Source of the DNA: Omphalotus guepiniiformis
Taxonomy: Eukaryota; Basidiomycota; Agaricomycetes; Agaricales; Omphalotaceae
Assembly (NCBI GenBank): GCA_028554645.1
Contig: JAQOOI010000016.1
Span: 1,070,176 to 1,134,175 of the forward strand
Length of the DNA: 64,000 nt
Direction: 5' to 3'
Below the pieces are notes generated by a model, which made no database searches, was not told where the DNA came from, and saw only the letters and a program-made list of their open reading frames with translations. How positions within the stretch are numbered: the first letter of the stretch is position 1; each line of letters opens with the position of its first letter. The translations under genes and the position numbers were made by a program. Positions 31,258 through 42,352 of this stretch are shown here, piece by piece.

Positions 31258-32961
31258 CTACAGGGACGCTTCAGTCTGGGTAGTCACTAGCTCATCAAGT
31301 AGAGAGAAATTTTGAACTCGGCGCAAGTGCGCATCCTCTTTCCTGGTCTGTGCTTCCTCCCACTTCTTAGGATCTACTTTGTATAGTTCTTTTTCAGTCA
31401 AACAGCCATTTTCCACCCAGCGAAAGATGGCGCCAGCTGCGTATTGTGTAAACGAGATGTGTTGGTCACCTGAAAAGACCTGTGAGCCTCAGTCATGTAC
31501 AAAATAAAACGCCTCATACCGGGAGCAATTCACGTGTTTGAATGGGTAACGATGGCGGAAGGAATAAGAACGGTACTTCCAGGTGGGAAGTCCACAACTA
31601 GCTTCCACTCCCACAATATGAGCTGGGCACTCTTCTTGGGATCAAAGTGACCTAGCGCCGTGATAGCGCAAAGCCCAAAAGCCCAGTTCATGGAGTCGCA
31701 GTGCTTGAACGAACGAACAGCAAGGCCAAAATTGAAGGCTGCTGCTGTAAAGACAACGCCTGGAAAATTGGGAGGGGGGAGTTCAGGCCGGGCCTGATAC
31801 ATAGCTGCCACAGTCTTTTGATACACGGAGAAGACCCTTGGCGCCCATTTTTTCAACACCGCTAGTGAAACAATAAGATTGGGCCAAACAGGAAGAAGGG
31901 GTGAAGTAACTGACAATTTTGGTAACGAGCCATCCACTTGATGGGGGTATACTTCACTAGGCGGTCCAACACTTCGTCCATCCCCTTGTTCTTGAGAACC
32001 ACAGGGCGTTTGTTGCCCATACCCATGGAAACACCCCGGTTGAAAGCCGGAAAAGCGCCACGGTTGTGAGGAATCGAAGCCTTTTCACCAAGGCCTGCTG
32101 CTTGACCCTCGCGGGTCATGATATGAAAAGCTTCTTCCATTGCAGCGTCATAACTGGGGTCTCGCGGCTTCCCTACGAATCCTCCAACAATTCGTTTCTT
32201 AGAGTTGACAATAGGGATAGGAACGCTGCCAAACTCCTTTAGAAAATTATCTAGAGACAGTGGAGAAAGGATCTTACGCTCCCTCCCATACCACATGGCG
32301 GAAACCTTGCTCTACTAACTCCGCGGCAGTCCATTCGTGCTGCCGATCCTGCTCTTCACCTAGCTCAGCCTTAGTGCCCCGCTTGCCTGTGTGGGCGCCA
32401 TAAGCTGCACCCAGCTTCTCTGCGTCAATGGACAACACGACAGGCGGCGCTGCACGCTCGTATAGCGCTTGAAGTGAATCCTGGGTTGGTTCTGGCAAAA
32501 CGTCCTGGTCCAGCCTAGCGTGTTTGGTTTCCTTCCGACCCTCCTGACGGGCCCAGCGACGCTTCGCATGTCGATTAGGGATGACGGCGTGCTCTTCTGA
32601 CGACGGACGCAAGCCATTAGCGCCAGATTGCAGTGTAACCCTACCATTGGGGGCTAAATCGGCCCTGCCAGTTGGAGGGGAGTTTGTAGGCTGGTGGGGG
32701 TACCCTTCTGCAGCCGTCGAATTGCTATCCAGGCCAACGCCCTCCCCAAGATCCTCCTGTAAAGAGATTTCAGGGGCGGTAGATAGGGCGTCGCTGATTA
32801 GCTCGGAAAAATCGAACGCAACAGGTGGAAACAGTGGTGATACGGGGGTTGCGGGAGTGGAGGGAGATGTAGAGCCTCGTTTAGCCTGCTACTTGCACGA
32901 ATAAGCAAAACCAAGAAGTACCCGAAAAAGAAATGCGTACCGAGCGTAAGAAATACCTCAT
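31258..32961 (-). pseudogene. TET/JBP-like 2OG-Fe(II) dioxygenase gene with one in-frame TGA
   Basis: Fungal TET/JBP enzymes oxidise 5-methylcytosine using iron and 2-oxoglutarate. The oxygenase core is visible: AAAFNFG...SFKHCDSMNW with HxD as iron ligands, CAITALGHFDP, LILWEWKLVVDFPPGSTVLIPSAIVTHSN with the distal His, then FTQYAAGAIFRWVENG with the conserved Arg for 2-oxoglutarate. Upstream are IPHNRGAFPAFNRGVSMGMGNKRPVVL and a Pro/Ser-rich N-terminus. Introns are about 32886-32940, 32223-32274 (52 nt), one near 31865-31912, and one near 31475-31517. The stop TAG is at 31258-31260. A TGA follows THSNT, where family members continue; CGA to TGA would explain it. The start at 32961 is tentative. 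It sits inside the MULE-like inverted repeats. Confidence 0.62.
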
Positions 32962-33046
32962 TCCGGAGCCTTTCTTGTCTGCCAGGGGATAATAGCAACG
33001 AGGACCAACGAGGGCAATGAGAAAACGCGTCAAGACCAGCTGCAAG

Positions 33047-33276
33047 CTCAGTTGGACCCCACCGGGAGGTTAAGTCCGCTAACCTGATCGCACAGAGGCC
33101 GTAACGCGTGAATCACACCGGTATTTGTTGGTACACTGAGGGGGTGGGATGATGAAAGGCCGCAGGTTGGTGGCAGGTTGGTGGTAGTAGCCAAAATAAC
33201 TATAGGAACCTGAGAGATTGTTTGGACAGGCCCGGCGCCAAAAACTCAGTTGGACCCCACTGGGAAGTTAAGTCCG
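33047..33276. repeat. Pair of 32 bp direct repeats
   Basis: CTCAGTTGGACCCCAC opens both copies, at 33047-33078 and 33245-33276. They differ at two positions, both transitions, and are 198 bp apart. They lie upstream of the TET-like gene. Confidence 0.75.
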
Positions 33277-34618
33277 TGACCTGAGTAGATGGCAAGATTC
33301 GTTGGCAGAGGAGGGGGAGCTTGTTGGCAGAGGAGGGGGAGCGAATCTCGAAGGGCCGGAAGGCGAGCGATGGTGGTAAACGAGAGAAACGTGTTCCTTA
33401 TGTAAAGGGTTACGACGAGTTTGTTGCCAAGGGCCATTGTCCTGAGTCTGGGCCACCCGGAGCCCTTGTTAGCCGCTGGGTATCGCTGGTTGGGCTCCTT
33501 GAACCACTGATACCATTTGCTAGCAGTCTTCGAGAGCACATCACAATTAGAACAAAGATCCAAAACCAGGGGTGTATAGTCGCTTCTTCACCAACCTCGA
33601 CGGAGCTGTAAACTGAGGCCGGGGATTAATACCAAGTTAGCACGATTATGAGGAGGGAGGGGAGAGGGGAGGAACTGACCTCAAAATTGAGCAAAGTATA
33701 TGTCCGTCAACGTTGGGAACATTTGGCCGAGTAGGCACAACTTGGGCCAGCTGTAAGTCAACGTTTCATTCACAGGTAAAATGAAAATGTACAAACTCAA
33801 CTCACCTCAACGTCTACAGGAATATACCGACGCGGGATACACAAAGGTATAACCACAGCAAGAATCCCAAGCAACACTATTTTCGCCCAAAGAACCTCAC
33901 CCTCACATAGCCAAAGGTACCTTATTGAAGGTCATCAAAGGATATATGCCACGGTATCCGTAGATTGCGAACACGACAAAAGGGAAGCATTTAGATGTCT
34001 TGTGAATATTGTATTCCAACAAGGTTCTCCCGCAACGATTGCAGAGATGGAAAGGAAGATGGTGTATGCCTGTTGGATATGGATATGGGTATGAGATACG
34101 TTGGAAATGGGAAATAGCAATGATTGATGCCGAATGAAGGGTGATGCAGAAGGAGGATACAAGTAGCTTGCAAAGGTAGGGGGGAATTGTAGAGAAGTGA
34201 AGGTGACAGCGAGAAGGTGATTAGTTGTTAGGGAAAGTGAACGAAGACGAGATGGAGGCAAGAAACATGTAAACCCGACTATAGTGTGTATATCCGCTGT
34301 GAATAGATTCTAGGTACAGGAATTAACGTCCTTAAGGGAACTCGTGGGTGGGACTCACGCGGTATTGCCCTCCAAGTACTTAGCTTGTTTCTTACCCGAT
34401 GAAGGGAGAAATTCCGTAGCGACTTGGGACGTTATGCTCAACAAGTTTCGGACGAACGTAGTACGAGTGAACACGTTTCTAAGAGTAGAGTCCCATTAAG
34501 CCTGTTTATTGTACCAAAAAAGCTAATGTACATGGCCAATCTATCACTTGAAAAGGAGGGTAAGTAGGGAGACAAGGAGGACAAAATTGAACCTACGTTG
34601 ATTCTACTCGCGGAGGTT
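33277..34618. other. Stretch without a supported gene between TET-like and MULE genes
   Basis: Only short overlapping frames are present on both strands. A purine-rich tract lies near 33648-33675. Nothing recognisable links to the neighbouring genes, though promoters for them may lie here. Confidence 0.35.
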
Positions 34619-37574
34619 CTAGAGAAGGTGGCTATGGGAAGTATGGCGCTTTTGGCGCTGTTCAGGCGACGGCGGTTGGAGAATGGGCCTTATCGTGGTA
34701 GCTTTCTGCTGCGAAATCGATTGGGAAGTACTGACATCAGGTGTAGTAGAGGGAACTGGCGTAGGATTCAGAAGAGCGGTGATGGCCATACGGGTGCTTG
34801 ATGGAGTTGGACTGCGAAGTGTGAGCTCGGAAAGAGTCTGAACAGTGGAGATTAGAACTTGGTTAAACTCCTCCAATTCAGCGTCCATTTCGAGCGATTT
34901 CAGTTCTGAAAGTGAATTTACCACCCCGTGAAGGCGGGGAAGTAAGCTGGATACTTCGTGTTTAATCCTGTTCTTGACTTGTTGCGCTATTGCGAGCTCT
35001 TGTCCCCCGGTCAGATCAGCCTATTGTTTCCAGCTGGTTAACCTCGTTATTTAGCAGAGCATATAAGAAGCTTACGGTTGAGGATTGGTCCATGCAAAGG
35101 GCTTTCAGCTGCTCCTGTTCCATTTTGGAATCAGAGTCAACGGTGGTGTCCTCAATTGCAGGGTCTTCTGACAGTTCGTCGTCTTCAGGTCCTCCTAGAG
35201 TAGTGGGATCCGTACCAATTGCTTGAACAAGCGTCCAGTCCACATGTGGTTTGTTGGAAAGAGAGGCGCCACCAGTAGAGTCCTCAGCTGTTGGATGAAC
35301 GGGACGACTCTCCTGGGGACAGGATGGATAGATAAAAGGGTGGTTTTCACCTCTCGAGACAGCTCCATCTATATACACCCTCATTGCCTGTAGGTGTTTA
35401 CAAGCCCCTCCGTTTCTTTGAAAATCTTGGCACTGACAAGATGCTGCACCATTTCGGTTCATATAGAGACGGTAAATGGTATTGTTGGCTTTCGATGAAA
35501 TACAGGTGGCTTGGTAGCTATTGGCATCGGGCCTGGCAGAGGAAACTACAATGCGCTGTAGGTCGACGATTTGTTTCGCATGGAAGTCTCGAGATTCATC
35601 TACTGTCCACCAGCACATGGGAGGGCTATTCAGTGCTTCCCGTCGCTCTCGAAGTGTTTGTTGGTGTGCCTCAACCAGATTGTTTCCTCCGGCGTGATTG
35701 CGAAAGCGGTCAACCAGCCACTCCAAATAATTCTTGCAGATCTGGTACTGATGGTAGATACTGGGCATGACTTGAGTAGTTAAGATCAAGATAAGGAAGT
35801 CGAATCAAAGTCGATGACCAGAGTGTAACCAGGAAGCCAAATGCTTGCGCTTCAGAACGGCATTAAACGATTCCAAGTGGTTTGTAGTGGGAATGACTTC
35901 CTCGACTGGAATGCCAATACGAGCCGCTGCTCCTATGCGCCCCAATTCAGACCAACTTCTCCACATAACCGGTGACATCCAGTCCGCATTGAGATAGGTG
36001 AGGTGCGAGATACCTGCTTGAGCAGCTAACTTCGCTGCAGGGCCTATATTTGAAATGTTCAGGAAATAGGAATTGAGTTGCTGTACAAGTTCAACAGCGG
36101 CTGAATGCTCCGTTGTCGATATTAACCTGAGGATGAAGGTGTAAGAAAGCTGCTTAAAATGACGAAAGAACTATCACCCGTACTGAGTTTCAAGCCCTTG
36201 AAGAAGTCCGCGGGTATGATCTTTCCAGAAATTGGCCTGGGATGCGAGCTTTCCTGATCCTAAAGCCTTCTTACGATGGTTTGTCCAGCATTGGCGTAGA
36301 TGAAACTTGCATAAAAGAAGCAAGATATCACTCCAGACTGCTAGCAAAGCCCCTCGTTCCTTCGTGTCTGTATCAGTGATAGCAGAGTAAGGGGTAAAGG
36401 GCTCGGCTGCATTTACTGTCCTGGGGCGATGTTGGCCTAAATGTCGCTTCCAGGACGACAGCAGTTTGGTCAGTATTTCAGTATTGTATCCAGCGTGAGT
36501 AGCCCGGGTTCCTGTTGGGGCAGAGAACAAGAAAAGAGCAACCGGAAGCCCTTTTTTCTCCTCATCAATTGTCAATGCTATAAAGAGCAAAAGACGGGTG
36601 CTGCAGACTCCGAATGTACCGTCAAGAACCAGCTGTGAATGATGAGCATACTTCCAAGCCATTGCATCCATCTCGGGTGTAGAGATGCAGATCTCAAAGC
36701 GATCTTCAGCCTGAGCGCGCGCTGAATAGTGAAATACAGCGCGATAGACCTGCGGATTGAAACTGGGTGACCCAGGTCTCAACCAATCATCTACGTTGTA
36801 CTGAGGTGGTACCCGGACATTGACACCTAGTTTTTGACTGAACTTCCGGTATAGAGTGCTGTTATCAGTTGGGAGAATGTTGTACCGTACATTTGCAGTC
36901 TTCAGGTCTATCTCATGCATGCCTTTGTATTTGCGTTCCGCTATCATACGCCGATTTTGATCTTGAATAGCACGTAGACTATGAGAAGGGTCTTAACTCC
37001 AAGGTGATGGTAAAAAAGGCGAGGGAAATAACAAACCTAGCTCCGTGTTCTAGCTGTTCAATCGCAACAACATACACATGATCGTGCAAGGGAACCCGGG
37101 GGATACGTTCCATTATCGCTTCTTCGCATTGCTTGTTGTGCTCAAAGACACCCGAGATACGGCTGATGCGACCACTAGTTTGCTCTTCCCAGACTTCAGT
37201 GTGCGCAAGACACTCTGTGAATGGATAGGGAACATGACGTTCCCACTGCATCTTGGTCAAGCCCTGCTGTGGATATACTTTCCTCTGATTTTCAAGACGT
37301 TGCTGTCGAGAATGTGGGTCATAGCCGCAGCAACTAGACACAATGCAGTAAGTATGGTATTCAGCTCAAGATAGTGCCCTTACCATTGATATAAAGTACA
37401 CCTTCGTTGTTCCTGATTGTTATCCTCACCCAGTGCTTGCCAGGAGGTAGACCATTGCTTGACCCATCGACTTTCTAGTGCTTCTCGAGAAGGCCTGTCA
37501 AGGCTCAATTCCGCCAACTTTAAATGAGCTTCCCTCTGCTCATCAACACCGTACTTATGCTTAACGTGCTTCAT
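34619..37574 (-). CDS. Mutator-like (MULE) transposase
   Basis: The minus strand, with introns, encodes in order: a basic N-terminal part (MKHVKHKYGVDEQ, 37574-37383); a segment with FTECLAHTEVWEE and HNKQCEEA (37341-36979), probably a zinc-binding DNA-recognition domain; the MULE core (36947-36174) with the first Asp in LVLDGTFGVC, the second in AITDTDTKERGALLAVW and the C..H motif LCKFHLRQCW; the Glu in TTNHLESFNAVLKRKHL (about 35860); and a SWIM finger CQCQDF...CKHLQ (about 35380-35440). The C-terminal tail runs to 34619. Introns include about 37325-37382, 36960-37040, 36124-36173 and 34930-35010. The catalytic residues are all present and I saw no internal stop in the core exons. The protein may begin upstream, up to about 37910. 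Confidence 0.75.
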
Positions 37575-38746
37575 AGACCCGTATATCTGCTGAATACTTT
37601 CCCGTTGGGCCTGATTAAGATGCAGCTGACGGATAATAGTCTGAAAGATGGTGTTAGCAAGTCTATTATCGCCTGTGCCTTGAACCGATGGCTACGCAAA
37701 ATACAAACTTTCTCTCCTGTCTTCGAGGGACAAAGAGGCGGAAGTGATTCCGCTGCTTCCCGTAAGCTGGACACCAATATTCCCAGTGCATGAGGGGGGT
37801 TTCCGTACGGAGGGCGGAGAGGCGGCAAAGATTCAACCGTGTCCCGCAAGCTGAAAGCTGATATATTGGGCACAGATGGTTGACTTTCCTCCTGTGTACT
37901 CATAGGAAACGACTAGAACATTTCAATAAAATTCTTTATTGGCGGGGTTTTCGTTCTTACCCTACTACGCAACGGTACTAAAGGTGGGAGACTCTGTCCT
38001 GCTTCAACCCATGAGATGTGTGAATCCTTCGCACCAACGGAGTCCATCTTGTAACTCTGTTCGCGAAAGGTAAGACCAAAGAAACTTGTTTCTACGAGAT
38101 TTCAAAGAAAGACTTACCGCTGCTGGAAATACCCGACAAGTTTGGTTCTAGTCCCCAGTTGGAAATGGATTGAACGGTTTCGAAGTCGGAGGTCTGGGTT
38201 GATATCAGCGGGATGATGGGATACAAGTAAATTTCCTTCTTTATTGTTCGGTTTGTGAAGCGTCAGGTCTGTACCAGTCTATTGAAGCTTCTCCGGGACT
38301 CCTGGTACTCGTTAACCACTGCGTATAGGTCTTGAATATCCATCTCAAGCGAACATCCGGTCTGTGATGTGATATAAAGCCTTGTCACCGAAGATATCAA
38401 GCGAGAAGCTAGGTACATTTGGTCTGGTACGTCGGTCACCTGGGATCTTCGCTCCGCTGAATACAGCCTGAATACAGCTATCTAGGTCGTCTTCTTGACA
38501 AGAAGGAACCGTTCTTCACAGGATATATCTCGGGCCCGACACTGTCCGACGTCTTTGTAAATGGCTGACAGGGAGGTACAGCGAAGATTTTTAGGGAAGC
38601 AAACGTGTTCCAAAAACGGAAAGAGGCGCTGGAAGGCAGGCGGGCAGAAGAGGGCGGGGGAGTTCAATCGTTCTGCTGTCGTTCTGTATCCATTGCCGCC
38701 GGCAACGCCCGTTTTGGTTCGTATCGTATTTCCAGATCGTCTTCGC

Positions 38747-38778
38747 CTGACTAATGCTGACGAAGATTTGGGGCAACC
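38747..38778 (-). repeat. Right 32 bp inverted repeat of the MULE region
   Basis: The partner of 29371-29402; 31 of 32 bases match in inverted orientation. The direct repeat ACGACGGG begins 10 bases outside. Confidence 0.85.
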
Positions 38779-38796
38779 ACGACACCCTACGACGGG

Positions 38797-39629
38797 ATGC
38801 TTACATAAACCGCGTTGGCGGGGATTTTGAACATGTAACTGGCAGGCTCGACAATTTCCGAAACATTAATGTACAGTACACACAACTCTCAGGCATCACA
38901 AATCTGATGATTAAGAGAAATTGTCGGGACAAATCAGTCTATTTACCATTCAAACTAAGCTTCCACTTCAAGGTACTCCTACTTGAAACTTATCAAACTG
39001 TCATCTTTGTCCCGACGTCTGTACATCTAAATGTAAAATACATTTCCACATGATGCCGAATGTCAAAAATGAGGATACGAAGTAACTGTCGAGCCCCGTA
39101 CTTCTGGTTGAGGAAAACCTTTGCCAAATAAGATCAAACTGGCCGCTGATTAACCGAGACTTGCCCACCACCACAAGCGGCCAGCAAATTGCGAATTTGC
39201 TGATGGGTCGAAGACCTGTTGTAATTCGTCACTAGAGAACAAACAGCCTGAGCACAAGTAAGCAAGTACAATGATTCTCTCAAATCAGTGTCCGCTCTTG
39301 ACGATGAATCATAGTATTCCCGGATGATATTCGAAGTGCGTATGTGTGTGGGGTACGAAAGCAATACACCCTTGTCAGTGGAATCGTAATCCTCCCGTCA
39401 AGTTCTGACGAATCCAAAAGGGTGTTACGTTACATGTATTGTATCTTCCATATTCCCTGCCCCAGTGAGAGAAAGCAACACCTGCGACGTCGTTTTGAAT
39501 TACTGCGCTACGTCTTGCTTGCGAGGACTTGCAGGCTAAAGTGTAAGGTGGTTCAACACATTGTGATATTGAAAAGTAATAATTTCACCTATCCCATATA
39601 CCATAGTCACAGATATTACAACCCGACAA
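38797..39629. other. Intergenic stretch
   Basis: No gene is supported. A minus frame at 39134-39364 (76 codons, ending QVSVNQRPV) has no recognised motif. This is the transition from transposon DNA to the gene-dense part of the window. Confidence 0.35.
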
Positions 39630-41718
39630 CTACACCCCATCCCCCTCACCCCCCTTCCCATCCGCCCCCGCCCCCGCCCCAACCCCAACCCCCCTCCTCC
39701 TCCCAACCTTCCCAGCCTCCCTCCACCTCTTCTTCCACCCACTCGTCAACTCCCACTTACTCTCCTCCCACCTCTTCTTCCTTTCCTCGGGTGTGTCGAG
39801 CGCGTAGAACGGTGAGGTATCGTTGACAAATGTCGTCACTAACGGGACGAGAGATCCTGGGCGAGGGAAGAACAAGGGTTTTTTAGGGTCTAGGGTTGGT
39901 TGGGGGTGTGGGTGTATGCGTGTGTGCGGGTGCGGGTGCGGGTGGGTAGGATGTGGGGATGGGGATACAGACTCTGTTCGAGGTGCGTTGACTTGTTGAT
40001 GATGTTGAGGCAAATCCCCACCGACAGCAAATGATAAACCCAATGTCGTATCTATATCATCGTCCAACTCGAGATCGAGGTGATTCAGAAGTGAGAAGCC
40101 GCCTGTAGGTGTAGATACGGGGGTGAGCTCGTGTAGACAGAAACATGGACACGGAAATACAAAGAAAACGTACCTTCATCTTCTCTCGGCTTGAACAACT
40201 CTTTCAACGCGTTTTTCTTTACCGCGGGCTGTTCAGCTTCAACTTCGACTTCAATCGGTTCTACATCAACGTCCATCTGCCCCTCCACCTCCACCTCCAC
40301 CTCATCCTCATCAACGTCCCCATCAACGTCCACGTCCACATCCTTCCGTAAACCCCAACTCTTCGGAACAACCTCATACTCCTCTTCAGCATCGGCGTCA
40401 ACCTCGGCAGCAGGAACAACCCTCGCCTCAGTCTCATCAAGGTCGATGTCAGAGTCCCATTCTACGGGGAGTACATCCACGTCAGCGTCAGCGATTTTGG
40501 TGGTTTTGGTAGGTTTCGTGGGTTTCGTGGTTTTGGTGGAAGCGGAGTGAGAATCGAAGAGAGAATCGATAAATGAAAGCGTTTGTGCGCGTTCGATTAA
40601 TAGGTTTGTTGAGTCTGCGTCTTGGATAGTTTTAGTAGTTTGTGGAGGAACGGGAACTGAGGTATGATTTGAGTCGGTTTCGAGTAGATTTTGAGTTTCG
40701 TTTTCGTTTTCGCTTTCCGAGTCATAGGAGTCAGAGTCGATACGACCCTCCTGCTCCTTCTCCTCCAGCAGCGGACTCCCCCTTCTACCCACACCCACAC
40801 CCGCACCAACCTCCCCACTCCCACTCCCACTCAAAAACTCCCCCCTCAAATACGGCGCCCCATTACCTCCATCCCACTTCGTAACATCAATCGTCTTGAC
40901 CCTAGCTCTCACATCAGGTTCCCTCATCTTCTTCTTCCTCTCCTTTCCTCCCTCCCTCCCTTTCCCTTTCGCATCTCCCACCTCTCTCTCCCCATCCCGC
41001 CTCACGGGAACCCCGACCAAAGGCTTCCCAGGCCTCATCTTCATAACCCTCACCACCCTCCCAGAAGGCATAACCTTCCACCCCGGTCTCTCACCCGCGT
41101 TCTCGCGCGTGATGGGTGTCATATCGGGGTGGTATGTTGCGGTGTATTTTGAGTGCGAGTTGGTGCGGCGTTTTTTCGTGGGTGGTGAGATTTGTTGCTC
41201 AGCGCGTTCTTTTGCTAATCTGAAGAGAAGAAACGGAGAACAGTTGGGTGGATTAGATGAATGAATCGGAAAGGAGGATGAGGAGGGGAAGAGGGGAGAA
41301 TAGAGTACCTTGCTGCGTAATCTGGTTTAGCCTCTCCGATACGTAGTTTAGCACCTTTATACGTCGTACCGCTGAGTGTCGTGAGACCTAAAAAAACAAA
41401 ACAAAAAACAAAAAACCTCAGTAATGCATTCCTTCATGAAACGAAAACACCCTCGAGCGCAAAACCCCCAAACCAAAGAGAAAACCAAAGAAAAAACAAG
41501 AAAACACCAACACACTCACACCTCCTAAGCGCCGCATCCCCAATCTCCATCTCCACAAACCCAAATTTCCTAGGTTGCCCCACACCATCTAATTTATCGA
41601 AACCTTCGATGGATTTAACGGTACCGAAGTGGGATAGACGGGTTGTTAAGTCTTTTGGTGTTAGGGTAGGTGTTAGACCTGATATGTGGAGACGTTTCGT
41701 CGTGAGCGTTGGATCCAT
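39630..41718 (-). CDS. NOL8-like nucleolar RRM protein
   Basis: Four exons: 41718-41520, 41387-41309, 41219-40174 and 40102-39630, with GTGAGT, GTACTC and GTACGT donors and in-frame junctions. The N-terminus is one RRM: RNP2 LHISGL at about residues 10-15, RNP1-like KFGFVEM near residue 52, then KGAKLRIGEAKPDYAARLAKERAEQQ across exons 2-3. The KG.KL.I..AK...RLA.E pattern after the RRM is that of NOL8, a factor in 60S ribosome assembly. A conserved PGWKVMPSGRVVRVMKMRPGKPL block follows. The rest is acidic and repetitive (DVDVDVDGDVDEDEVEVEVE) and the end is His/Pro-rich and then basic. The nucleolar role is inferred from the family. Confidence 0.72.
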
Positions 41719-42352
41719 CGAAGGACCACTGTGGAGTGGATGGAGGGGAGGGGAGATGCGGTCATGTGATGTGACTTGAGTCGCTGTGCATCGAATCCGA
41801 TGCTCCTTTGCACACCAGATTGCTGACGAACATCGCAGAATCTAGCTCAACTTTCTCCTCGCGCGCTCAAGATTGATCTCGAAGACGAGCCATCTTCTCA
41901 TGCGCGCCATTCGAGGTTTTCATCTCCAGGATCATTGTTTTTGGGCTTGCCTCAGAGCGGAACGCCACGCTGAGAAATGGAGACGTCTTACCTCCGACCC
42001 CGAGGAATGACAGTTTTGGTAACCCAGGTGAGAGGAGAAGGAAAGAGTCCAATGTAGCTTCGTGAGTTTTGCTGCTTTGCTGTATATCTCATACGTTAAT
42101 TCTATCGAACTACAACTTAAATAGCATCTCTGGAGCACAGTGGCCTGTGGTCTCATCTAGTCAACACTGACTTAACAGAATGACTATACTAAACAAGCAA
42201 AATACAGTATTTGAAGAGGCCCAAGAGCGACAAGCAATCCTGTACAGTGGTAACATAGAGAAAAAGGTGGAAGTAGCCCTGTCCAAGTGGCCAGAGTAGA
42301 GAAAGAAAGTATAATATTCAAAATAACAGGCTACATAGGAACCATGTAAACT
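41719..42352. other. Intergenic region between NOL8-like and epsin genes
   Basis: It should hold the NOL8-like promoter and the epsin 3' untranslated region. No coding signal is supported. Confidence 0.4.

Larger units (their letters stand above)
29362..38788. mobile_element. Candidate composite Mutator-like element (9.4 kb)
   Basis: The boundaries are inferred. Inverted repeats of 32 bp with one mismatch lie at 29371-29402 and 38747-38778, and the direct repeat ACGACGGG flanks them at 29354-29361 and 38789-38796, just 9-10 bases outside, as a target duplication with ragged tips would. Inside are a MULE transposase gene, a TET/JBP-like oxygenase gene and a small spliced Cys-containing gene. 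Mutator elements usually make 8-11 bp duplications. The termini beyond the 32 bp repeat match only weakly, so a chance pairing of two degenerate ends is not excluded. Confidence 0.5.

Noticed and set aside
34619..37574. KDZ transposase, because TET-like genes are usually reported near KDZ elements
   Set aside because: The D...D...C..H...E order and the C-terminal SWIM finger are those of Mutator-like transposases.
39630..39960. A non-coding G/C-rich low-complexity tract
   Set aside because: It stays in frame as the His/Pro- and Gly-rich C-terminus of the NOL8-like protein.
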